From: CAYXWM01 sp964468805
GTDB taxonomy: Bacteria > Bacillota > Clostridia > Lachnospirales > WRBF01
DNA: 6,397 nucleotides
Reading direction: 5' to 3'
NCBI GenBank assembly: GCA_964468805.1
Contig: CAYXWM010000091.1
Span: 1 to 6,397, forward strand
The notes under the pieces are model-generated. The model was not told the DNA's origin. It did no database searches and worked only from the letters and a program-made list of their open reading frames with translations. A program made the position numbers and the translations under genes. Shown here one piece after another: positions 1 to 4,950 of this stretch. Within the stretch, counting starts at the first letter, position 1, and the number at the start of each line of letters is the position of its first letter.

Positions 1-530
1 GTCGGCTCATCGAAAATAATAATATTCGGGTCGTGAACGATAGAAATGACAAGGGAAATTTTCTGTTTCATTCCTAATGAAAGATTAGCCACTTTTACTT
101 CTGCGAATTTATCTATACCGAATTTCTTAAACAGCATATTTTTTCGTTCCATCGATTTATCCTTAGGTATTCCGTGCATTTCCGAAAAGAAATCATAAAG
201 ATAATTCGGGGTAAAATAATCGTCAAGCTTTAGCTCATTTGTAAGAAAGCCTATATTTTGGCGTACATTTTGCGGTTGATTTACTATGCTAAATCCGCCT
301 ACTTGCGCGTCACCGGAATCGGGGTTGATAAGCGTAGCAAGCATACGCATTACTGTTGTCTTGCCTGCGCCATTAGGGCCCAGCAATCCGAAAACTTCTC
401 CTTCATACGATTTAAAGCTGACGTTGTCAGTGGCTGTAATTACAGCTTTGTTTAAGTTCCTTAATTTCTGTTGCTTTTTTGATAGTTTAAAAGTTTTGCT
501 TAGATTTGAAACTGATAAAATTTCTTTCAT
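1..530 (-). CDS. NatA-like ABC transporter ATP-binding protein (3' end cut by window)
   Basis: This is the ATPase subunit of an ABC-2 type exporter. It would act on the cytoplasmic face of the membrane, powering a permease expected just beyond the left edge. Only the first 176 residues are in the window. Walker A GPNGAGKT is at residues 51-58, the signature LSLGMKQ at about 150-156, and Walker B IIIFDEP at 170-176, where the window ends. A lysine-rich insertion (about residues 17-29) between the first strand and the Walker A region, and the FLTNE sequence with no glutamine at the Q-loop position, resemble NatA-type ATPases. The ATG at 530 is preceded by AAAGGA at a suitable distance. It starts 43 nt after the permease gene with no terminator between them, so it probably belongs to the same operon. 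The transported substrate cannot be told; NatA sodium export is only the nearest named relative. Confidence 0.88.
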   Translation of the reverse strand, partial: MKEILSVSNLSKTFKLSKKQQKLRNLNKAVITATDNVSFKSYEGEVFGLLGPNGAGKTTVMRMLATLINPDSGDAQVGGFSIVNQPQNVRQNIGFLTNELKLDDYFTPNYLYDFFSEMHGIPKDKSMERKNMLFKKFGIDKFAEVKVANLSLGMKQKISLVISIVHDPNIIIFDEP

Positions 531-573
531 GTGGAGTTCCTTTCTTTATATTTTTATATTGTTTCTTACGCAT

Positions 574-1341
574 TTACTTTATATCTCTTTTCATAAAATT
601 AACCAAACCGATTATTGTTGTAACAATAATTACGATTACAGCACCGTATATACTAGAGAAAAATTTACCCGCTGTCCAATCGGTTTCAAGCATCATACCT
701 GAAATTATGCTGTGAGGTAGGTGATTTGCTATTACTGTTACAACATCATTGTTTAGTACACGTAACAACTGAGTAATCGAAGATTCAAGAAAGACATAAA
801 CGACGCAGATGCTGATTGTTCCGCCTACACCTCTTAGTAAAAAAGAAATCATTAAGAAAAATGCGCCATAAGAAATTAAATTTATGAAATACACTAAAAA
901 ATACATGAGTGATTTGAAAATAAAATTGCTTGTTTCTATTGTTCCAACACCTTGTAACAGTGAATTAGTGCCAAACAAAACAACTGCGGAAATAATAATG
1001 ATTGTTATTGACAGCACAATTAGAGAATAAAGCTTTGAAAAATAGTATACACTCTTTTTTGTTCCAACAGATAACGCATTTTTTATTATACCCTTATCAA
1101 ACTCAGCAACAACATTTGTTCCACAAAAAACTGCTAAGCAAACCGTAAAAGTCTGATAGAAGGCATTAATTGTAAATAGTGAATTTATACCTTGAAAAGA
1201 TAATCCGATATCTGCTTCCAAATCCATCGAAGCAACCGCTTTCATAATTCCGCTTAAGGCTATAAAGAATAGTACACATACAAGAGCTAACACTTTGAAA
1301 GAAAAATCTTTCTTTAACTTGTAATTTTCTGCCGAAATCAT
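574..1341 (-). CDS. ABC-2 type permease, lantibiotic/bacitracin-export type
   Basis: Membrane subunit (255 residues) of the exporter whose ATPase is encoded just upstream at 1366-2277. Six hydrophobic segments lie at about residues 16-35, 57-77, 103-123, 143-167, 171-192 and 230-249. After the second helix comes the cytoplasmic stretch EFDKGIIKN (80-88), the E-F-x-x-G-T/I pattern typical of ABC-2 permeases of the BcrB/LanE kind. The length matches that group (about 230-260). The open frame could begin at a GTG at 1350, but that GTG is part of the ribosome binding site AGGAGTG. The ATG at 1341 sits 8 nt after GGAG and is the better start. The gap to the ATPase stop is 24 nt, so the two are translated from one message. 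Specific substrate unknown; peptide antibiotic export is inferred from the partner ATPase. Confidence 0.85.
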   Translation of the reverse strand: MISAENYKLKKDFSFKVLALVCVLFFIALSGIMKAVASMDLEADIGLSFQGINSLFTINAFYQTFTVCLAVFCGTNVVAEFDKGIIKNALSVGTKKSVYYFSKLYSLIVLSITIIIISAVVLFGTNSLLQGVGTIETSNFIFKSLMYFLVYFINLISYGAFFLMISFLLRGVGGTISICVVYVFLESSITQLLRVLNNDVVTVIANHLPHSIISGMMLETDWTAGKFFSSIYGAVIVIIVTTIIGLVNFMKRDIK

Positions 1342-1365
1342 TTTATTCACTCCTATAATTTTTAT

Positions 1366-2277
1366 TTATTCTCCAACTAATTGAATAAAATACTTCTCTA
1401 AGTCTTGTCCTTGCACCGAGATGTTATCAACTCTTACATCTTCCAACACTAAGGCGCGGTTAATAACCGATGGTTTGATTTCGTATTCAAAAATTTGAAT
1501 ACCTGTATTTGAAACTACATTAAAAGAATTGATATTTAATTTGTTTCGCAAAATGTTTGAGGCTTTATTGACATCATCAACATCAATCCTTAAATACTGC
1601 TTACAAGCGTTTTTAAGGTCTTCTGAGGAAATTTGCCTTATTAATTTCCCGTTATTTATAATTCCATAATGAGTCGCCAGAAGGTTAAGCTCTGCTAAAA
1701 TATGGCTTGAAATCAAGATTGTAATATTTTTTTCGGTTGAAAGACGCTTTAAGGTTTCCCGAACTTCGGCAATGCCTGTAGGGTCCATTCCGTTAATGGG
1801 TTCATCGAGAACTAAGAATTCAGGCTCATTCAAAAGTGCTAAAGCCATAGCGAGCCTTTGTTTCATTCCCAAAGAAAATGCTTTAACTTTTTTATTACCC
1901 ACTTCTCCAAGACCGACGAATTTCAGTGTATCCTTTATCGAACCCGGGTTTCTATTGCCCGTGATTCTTCTTTGCGTTTCCATATTTTCTTCCGCAGTCA
2001 TATTTAGAAACAATGAGGGGTATTCGATTATTGTTCCAAGCTTCTTTCTCCATTTTTGAATTTCTTTAATGTCAGTGCTTCCAAACAATTCGATTTTTCC
2101 GCTTGTTACAGAAGCCAAATTACAAACCATTCGCATTAGGGTTGTTTTACCGGCGCCGTTTTTGCCGATAAACCCATAAATTTGACCCCTCTTTATCTCC
2201 ATGTTGACATGGTCTACAACCAATTTATTGTTATATGATTTACATAAATCTTTTGTTCGTAAGATATATTCACTCAT
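1366..2277 (-). CDS. BcrA/LanF-type ABC transporter ATP-binding protein with E-loop
   Basis: ATPase (303 residues) of a peptide-antibiotic type exporter, paired with the permease at 574-1341. Walker A GKNGAGKT is at residues 38-45, the signature FSLGMKQR at 134-141, Walker B FLVLDEP at 154-160 with catalytic E159, the D-loop GMDP at 163-166, and the switch histidine H192. At the Q-loop position the sequence reads IIEYPSLF (83-90), with E85 instead of glutamine. This E-loop is known from LanF lantibiotic-immunity and BcrA-type ATPases. A C-terminal domain of about 85 residues follows the cassette, as in BcrA relatives. The ATG at 2277 has GGAGGAG 10 nt upstream. It is the first gene of the minus-strand transporter operon. 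The family assignment is solid; protection against a lantibiotic or bacitracin-like compound is inference. A general envelope-stress exporter is the alternative. Confidence 0.9.
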   Translation of the reverse strand: MSEYILRTKDLCKSYNNKLVVDHVNMEIKRGQIYGFIGKNGAGKTTLMRMVCNLASVTSGKIELFGSTDIKEIQKWRKKLGTIIEYPSLFLNMTAEENMETQRRITGNRNPGSIKDTLKFVGLGEVGNKKVKAFSLGMKQRLAMALALLNEPEFLVLDEPINGMDPTGIAEVRETLKRLSTEKNITILISSHILAELNLLATHYGIINNGKLIRQISSEDLKNACKQYLRIDVDDVNKASNILRNKLNINSFNVVSNTGIQIFEYEIKPSVINRALVLEDVRVDNISVQGQDLEKYFIQLVGE

Positions 2278-2310
2278 AAGCTAATTGCTCCTCCTTCATA
2301 TGATAAATTC

Positions 2311-2339
2311 AATAAAATTCTCATGGGAAATATACTCAA
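2311..2339 (-). promoter_or_regulatory. Possible promoter of the ABC transporter operon
   Basis: On the minus strand TTGAGT (2339-2334) is followed after 17 nt by TTTATT (2316-2311), each 4 of 6 to consensus, about 35 nt before the ATPase start. The -35 box lies inside one arm of the inverted repeat at 2329-2411. The match is weak. Read-through from the ybjQ-lipoprotein unit is the alternative, since no terminator is seen after 2481. Confidence 0.25.
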
Positions 2340-2411
2340 TCACGTTTGCTTGATTGTATCTGCATTCGCAGAACTTCTTATGTAGCAGAATGAGACGTGA
2401 TTGACTATATT
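2329..2411. repeat. 17-bp imperfect inverted repeat spanning 83 bp in the ABC operon leader
   Basis: Arms at 2329-2345 and 2395-2411 are complementary at 16 of 17 positions, separated by 49 nt. The left-arm core CAATCA (2337-2342) can pair alternatively with TGATTG at 2351-2356. A small hairpin TCTGC-ATTC-GCAGA lies between the arms. There is no T-tract next to either arm, so this does not look like a simple terminator. It fills most of the 203-nt gap between the lipoprotein gene and the ABC ATPase gene. It could be a pair of operator half-sites, an RNA leader fold, or the ends of a very small non-autonomous element. No clear target duplication was seen. Confidence 0.6.
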
Positions 2412-2480
2412 CATTTACTTGGCTCGTTCGCGGTAGGTGTCAGATAAATCAAGATAGCAAAAATTGTGGCGAGAAATCCG

Positions 2481-2846
2481 TTACTCCCACTTCACCTCAA
2501 AACTGCCGCTATGATCTTTCCCCTCGAATTGTATTTTATATTTTCCTGCGCCATCGGCTTTAACTTCAAATGATGATGTGGAAAGCTCGTCGTTGTCGTA
2601 TATTGATGTTCCGTTCTCATCTTCAATGCTTAGTCCCAATGTGCCTGATTCGGTTACTATGTCAACAGTGAAGGTATGCTCACCTTCGCCTGATATTTTT
2701 ACCTTGCGTTCCTTCGAGCCATTGAATTTCTTATAGCTTATTTTCCAATAATCCAATGTCTTGATTTCGCTGGACATAAAAAGACATCCGGACAAAAAAG
2801 ATAACACAACAGCTATTACTGCAATTGTAGAAACAACTTTTTTCAT
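2481..2846 (-). CDS. Small secreted lipoprotein, unknown function
   Basis: A 121-residue predicted lipoprotein anchored on the outer face of the membrane. It has a short basic N-terminus (MKK), a hydrophobic stretch to residue 18, and the lipobox LSGC with the lipidated cysteine at residue 21. The mature part is polar, rich in alternating hydrophobic/polar strands, and ends in a pattern of GKYKIQFEGKDHSGSFEVKW type (about 101-120), suggesting a small beta-sandwich. I do not recognise a named family. The ATG at 2846 is 8 nt after GGAGG (2859-2855); an in-frame TTG at 2852 would be too close to that site. It begins 27 nt after the ybjQ-family gene stops, so the two are probably co-transcribed. 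Its position ahead of the ABC operon suggests an envelope role, which is inference only. Confidence 0.8.
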   Translation of the reverse strand: MKKVVSTIAVIAVVLSFLSGCLFMSSEIKTLDYWKISYKKFNGSKERKVKISGEGEHTFTVDIVTESGTLGLSIEDENGTSIYDNDELSTSSFEVKADGAGKYKIQFEGKDHSGSFEVKWE

Positions 2847-2873
2847 CTCCAATTCCTCCGTTGATATAGCCTA

Positions 2874-3185
2874 CTATATGAATCTTACAGCGGTGCCGTA
2901 AGCCATAATTTCAGAAGCCGTATCCATAATAGAGGAGGTAGCATAGCGAATACCGACGATTGCATCTGCCCCCATGCCTTTTGCTTCCTGTATCATTCGT
3001 TCGGTTGCGATACGGCGAGCTTCTTTCAGCAAATCAGTATATTCCTCGATTTCACCGCCTAAAATCATTCTTCCAACTGCCATTAAATCTTTGCCGATAT
3101 TCTTTGCTTGGACAACGTTGCCTTGGACAAGCCCTAATTCCTCCAGCTCCTTACCTCTTAAGTGATTTGTTGTTGATAGTTTCAT
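2874..3185 (-). CDS. YbjQ/UPF0145 family protein
   Basis: A 103-residue cytoplasmic protein of the YbjQ (UPF0145, Pfam YbjQ) family. The family is often labelled heavy-metal binding from its fold, but its biological role is not established. Seen in the sequence: GGEIEEYT at 43-50, an A-R-x-x-A helix around 57-61, MGADAIVGIRY at 71-81, and the closing AYGTAVRF at 95-102. All are hallmark positions of the family, and the length is normal. It lacks the pentamer-forming cysteines sometimes invoked for metal binding; no cysteine is present at all. The ATG at 3185 follows AAGGAGG by 8 nt. It is the first gene of a two-gene unit with the lipoprotein at 2481-2846. A TATAAT box with ACAGTT repeats lies upstream. 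Confidence 0.9.
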   Translation of the reverse strand: MKLSTTNHLRGKELEELGLVQGNVVQAKNIGKDLMAVGRMILGGEIEEYTDLLKEARRIATERMIQEAKGMGADAIVGIRYATSSIMDTASEIMAYGTAVRFI

Positions 3186-3214
3186 TTTGATTGCCTCCTT
3201 GAGTTTTGTATAAA

Positions 3215-3243
3215 ATTATAATTGCCTATTAATTTTACATGAT
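3215..3243 (-). promoter_or_regulatory. Candidate promoter of the ybjQ-lipoprotein unit
   Basis: A perfect TATAAT lies at 3220-3215 on the minus strand, placing a start near 3208 and a leader of about 23 nt before the ATG at 3185. The expected -35 position (3243-3238, ATCATG) is a poor match. That would fit a promoter needing an activator; the ACAGTT repeats at 3249-3267 lie immediately upstream. Confidence 0.4.
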
Positions 3244-3248
3244 GAACC

Positions 3249-3267
3249 TTACAGTTTGTTTACAGTT
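3249..3267. repeat. Direct repeat TTACAGTT x2, possible LytTR/AgrA-type site
   Basis: TTACAGTT occurs at 3249-3256 and again at 3260-3267, an 11-bp period, or one helical turn. ACAGTTTGT (3251-3259) fits the published LytTR half-site pattern WMMGTTNRK at all positions; ACAGTTATC (3262-3270) fits 7 of 9. A weaker related 9-mer, ACAATTTCC, begins 22 bp after the second (3284). The repeats sit just upstream of the -35 region of the ybjQ promoter. The spacing of the two best copies is half the usual LytTR spacing, so the assignment is tentative. Confidence 0.35.
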
Positions 3268-3297
3268 ATCATAAGATTTCATTACAATTTCCATAAA

Positions 3298-3426
3298 TTA
3301 CACAAACAGCTTCCAACGATGATATTTAGGATTAAGCCCTTCCTCCGCGTCAGTTAACTTCAACCAAGTGTATGATATTTGGCGCAATACTAAAGCGGAT
3401 GCTTTAAGAGTATCCGCTTTAGTTTT
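3298..3426 (-). other. Open frame without start, possible gene relic
   Basis: A stop-free frame of 42 codons ends in TAA at 3300-3298. Its C-terminal part reads LKLTDAEEGLNPKYHRWK before LFV and stop, which looks like real protein composition. There is no ATG or GTG start. The only TTG (3387) has no ribosome binding site, and the 5' part runs through the stem-loop at 3389-3423. I do not recognise the family. It may be the tail of a decayed gene downstream of the DUF4177 gene, or chance. Confidence 0.25.
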
Positions 3427-3427
3427 T
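3389..3427 (+). terminator. Strong stem-loop with T-tract, plus-strand direction
   Basis: Perfect 12-bp arms ACTAAAGCGGAT (3389-3400) and ATCCGCTTTAGT (3412-3423). The inner bases can extend the stem with wobble pairs to a 3-nt loop. Five T residues follow on the plus strand (3423-3427). This has the form of a rho-independent terminator for plus-strand RNA, yet no plus-strand gene precedes it. On the minus strand it lies 8 nt after the stop of the DUF4177 gene, but only a poor U-stretch follows in that direction. It may still act as that gene's transcript end. Confidence 0.6.
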
Positions 3428-3431
3428 CAAC

Positions 3432-3638
3432 CTATTTCTTTTCCCTTTTAAACGTGCATACAAATGCTTGAACTATCGCTCCATAAGAAGCACTCATGAA
3501 TGTGTTGGTAACAAGCTCCCACCCATCCTCGGCTTTTTTATTTATGAGTTCAAGAAAATTGTCCAGCTCTTTGGCACTTGGACTTTGCTTGAAAGCCTTA
3601 GCCGGTATTTCTATTACTTCTATGCTGTACTCATACAA
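3432..3638 (-). CDS. DUF4177-type small protein
   Basis: A 68-residue protein resembling the DUF4177 family, small single-domain proteins of unknown function common in Firmicutes. The N-terminus MYEYSIEVIEIP, an amphipathic helix (about 21-36), the hallmark EDGWELV (37-43) and the closing strand AFVCTFKREK (58-67) follow the family pattern. The frame is open to a GTG at 3650, but that GTG lies in the ribosome binding site AGGAGGTGA. The TTG at 3638 is 8 nt beyond that site and gives the usual MYEY start. It reads away from the plus-strand sensor operon and is flanked by a palindrome upstream (3663-3684) and a stem-loop downstream (3389-3423). It seems to be transcribed alone. Confidence 0.75.
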   Translation of the reverse strand: MYEYSIEVIEIPAKAFKQSPSAKELDNFLELINKKAEDGWELVTNTFMSASYGAIVQAFVCTFKREKK

Positions 3639-3662
3639 CGGAATAATCACCTCCTAAATTGA

Positions 3663-3684
3663 TTCTGATAATATTTTATCAGAA
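3663..3684. repeat. 9-bp palindrome upstream of the DUF4177 gene
   Basis: TTCTGATAA (3663-3671) and TTATCAGAA (3676-3684) are perfect inverted copies with a 4-nt spacer, ending 7 nt before the ribosome binding site of the minus-strand DUF4177 gene. No T-tract follows on either strand, so an operator or a leader hairpin is more likely than a terminator. Confidence 0.5.
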
Positions 3685-3770
3685 AATTTCCGCTCTGCGA
3701 GAAGTTGTAATAAATTGCAGAGTTTTTGTTAAAATTAGCAACTCAATTCACAATTTTGGCATGTCGAAAC

Positions 3771-3799
3771 TTGACATGAAATTAAAATTTATATATAAT
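3771..3799 (+). promoter_or_regulatory. Consensus sigma-A promoter of the regulator operon
   Basis: TTGACA at 3771-3776 and TATAAT at 3794-3799 are both perfect and separated by the optimal 17 nt, predicting a transcript start near 3806. It reads toward the GntR relic, the response regulator and the kinase. A fully consensus promoter in front of regulatory genes usually implies tight repression; palindromic and direct-repeat sites overlap the start region. Confidence 0.85.
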
Positions 3800-3817
3800 G
3801 TATATACGAATATATAC
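3800..3817. promoter_or_regulatory. 7-4-7 palindrome, probable GntR operator
   Basis: GTATATA (3800-3806) and TATATAC (3811-3817) are perfect inverted copies around CGAA. They begin at the base after the -10 box and cover the predicted start site. The same stretch is also a tandem repeat: TATATACGAA then TATATACGTT. The position is ideal for repression by the YtrA-type GntR protein encoded just downstream, which is now a relic. Binding by that protein is inference. Confidence 0.55.
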
Positions 3818-3844
3818 GTTTATGGATTCATATGTGCAGTTCGG
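3815..3844 (+). promoter_or_regulatory. Possible LytTR-type direct repeat in the operon leader
   Basis: TACGTTTAT (3815-3823) fits the LytTR half-site pattern WMMGTTNRK at every position, and GCAGTTCGG (3836-3844) at 8 of 9. They are direct repeats with a 12-bp spacer, the arrangement described for LytTR regulators. The operon encodes such a regulator, so autoregulation is plausible. The site lies downstream of the -10 box, which would favour repression. The motif is short and could occur by chance. Confidence 0.35.
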
Positions 3845-3880
3845 AGCTTGCACAAGGCAGAGTCTACCGCGGAAAGGGTG

Positions 3881-4184
3881 ATGTGCTATCCTAAGTCTAT
3901 TAATCAACCCGAGCAGTAAAGAAACCATCTACGAGCAGATAACTTTACAAATAAAACTGCTCATAGCTAAAGGGGAAATAAAAGCAGGAGATAGCTTGCC
4001 TTCTATACGAAGCCTCGCCAAATCTCTCTCGGTTAGCACTATTTCCGTCCAACGGGCCTATACCGAACTGCAAAAAGATGGGATTGGGGAAGCAAAAATA
4101 ACCATACAAACAGCCAAGCAGAATGGCGTTACGCTTTCGGAATTACAGGAGCTTGTTACTGTTTTATGGAATGAAACAGATTAA
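3881..4184 (+). pseudogene. Decayed YtrA-type GntR family transcriptional regulator
   Basis: The frame ending at TAA 4182-4184 encodes 100 residues open from 3882. They include the GntR winged-helix start, with INPSSKETIYEQI at about 8-20, LPSIRSLAKSLSVSTISVQRAY at 39-60 as the helix-turn-helix, and ELQKDG at 62-67. They end with the YtrA-subfamily tail NGVTLSELQELVTVLWNE (81-98). Two defects are visible. First, no ATG, GTG or TTG precedes the helix-turn-helix in this frame. The ATG at 3881, right after GGAAAGG, is one base out of frame and runs to a stop at 3917-3919. Second, the sequence jumps from QKDG to the tail, dropping the wing (usually IE..GKG.FV) and linker, roughly 30-40 residues. 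Relatives are about 120-130 residues. It lies between the promoter and the response regulator, as a repressor of its own operon would. A sequencing error could explain the frame, but not the missing wing. Confidence 0.75.
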
Positions 4185-4202
4185 TGTGTGAGGAATCTTT
4201 TT

Positions 4203-4946
4203 ATGGCGCTTTTTATTGCTATTTGTGATGATCAAAAAATAATAAATGTAGAGCTTGAGAGTATGCTGATGCAGATACTCGGCAAGTTAAACATCAAGTA
4301 TGAGATTGATGTTTATTATACCGGTGAAGAATTATGCGCAAAAATGGAAAGAGGGGCGCACTATGACCTTATTTTCCTTGATATCGAGTTTGACGAAAAT
4401 GCTATTAACGGCGTAGATGTTGGTGCCCTTATCCGTGAAGCACACAACAATCATTTGGTTTCAATCGTTTATATTTCGTGGGAGATGAAATATTCTATGA
4501 AACTATTTGATATACGCCCCTTGAATTTTCTGGTAAAGCCGCTCAGTTGCCAAAAGGTAGAGCAAGTTGTAAATACACATTTGAAAATAGCGGGGTTTTG
4601 GTCTAGTGACTTTACATATAAAATCGGGCACGACACTTTTAAAGTGCGGATTAAAGATATTATCTATCTGGAAAGCTTTAAGAGAAAATTGATTCTGCAT
4701 TTAGCCGATGGCAAAAAAGAGGAATTTTACGGAACGTTGAAAGAGGAGTATCAAGAACAGCTTCAAAGGTTCGATTTCCTCTTTATTCATGCCTCCTATG
4801 TAGTCAACTATGATTATATTGCGACAGTAAAGTATGATGAGTTGATTTTAAAGAGCGGCGAAACACCTCCGTTGCCAATCAGCCGACACAAACGGAAGGA
4901 AGTAAGGGAAGCCTATTGCAAGATAACAGAAAAGAGGAGGGCGTGA
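4203..4946 (+). CDS. LytTR-family response regulator (AgrA/VirR type)
   Basis: Cytoplasmic DNA-binding response regulator of 247 residues, the partner of the kinase encoded 4 nt downstream. The N-terminal receiver domain (about 3-125) has the acidic pair D9-D10, the phosphate-accepting D60 in LIFLDIEF, S92 at the switch position and K112 in FLVKP. The C-terminal LytTR DNA-binding domain (about 138-240) shows IIYLES, DFLFIHASYVVN, and PLPISRHKRKEVREAY. The frame is open from a GTG at 4188, but GAGGA at 4190-4194 is the ribosome binding site for the ATG at 4203 (8-nt spacer), and the receiver begins there. Both domains look complete. Likely targets are direct-repeat sites such as those at 3815-3844 and 3249-3267 and, by proximity, the ABC exporter; all targets are inferred. 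It is not identifiable as a specific named regulator. Confidence 0.93.
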   Translation: MALFIAICDDQKIINVELESMLMQILGKLNIKYEIDVYYTGEELCAKMERGAHYDLIFLDIEFDENAINGVDVGALIREAHNNHLVSIVYISWEMKYSMKLFDIRPLNFLVKPLSCQKVEQVVNTHLKIAGFWSSDFTYKIGHDTFKVRIKDIIYLESFKRKLILHLADGKKEEFYGTLKEEYQEQLQRFDFLFIHASYVVNYDYIATVKYDELILKSGETPPLPISRHKRKEVREAYCKITEKRRA

Positions 4947-4950
4947 TACA

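Noticed and set aside
258..715. Plus-strand open frames opposite the NatA-like ATPase and the permease end
   Set aside because: They lie opposite well-conserved minus-strand coding sequence, have no ribosome binding sites and no protein-like motifs.
1772..2059. Plus-strand frame of 95 codons opposite the BcrA-like ATPase
   Set aside because: It is the antisense shadow of the signature and Walker B region, and no family features are seen.
2960..3190. Two plus-strand frames opposite the ybjQ-family gene
   Set aside because: Antisense shadows of a clearly conserved gene with a good ribosome binding site on the other strand.
3693..3727. CTCTGC/GCAGAG inverted repeat followed by TTTTTG, as a plus-strand terminator
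   Set aside because: The stem is only 6 bp with an 18-nt loop, and no plus-strand gene precedes it; too weak to call.
3800..3880. Leader of the regulator operon as a riboswitch or structured RNA
   Set aside because: There is a short hairpin (GTGCA/TGCAC at 3834-3853) but no match to the conserved cores of riboswitch classes I know.
3659..3919. Plus-strand frame of 86 codons upstream of the response regulator
   Set aside because: It runs through the consensus promoter and the palindrome, has no ribosome binding site, and its end is only the out-of-frame start of the GntR relic.
3881..3960. Programmed +1 frameshift to express the GntR gene from the ATG at 3881
   Set aside because: No recognisable slippery site or stimulator was found, and the missing wing already indicates decay.
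4503..4700. Minus-strand frame inside the response regulator gene
   Set aside because: Shadow of the receiver/LytTR junction; no start signals and no recognisable features.
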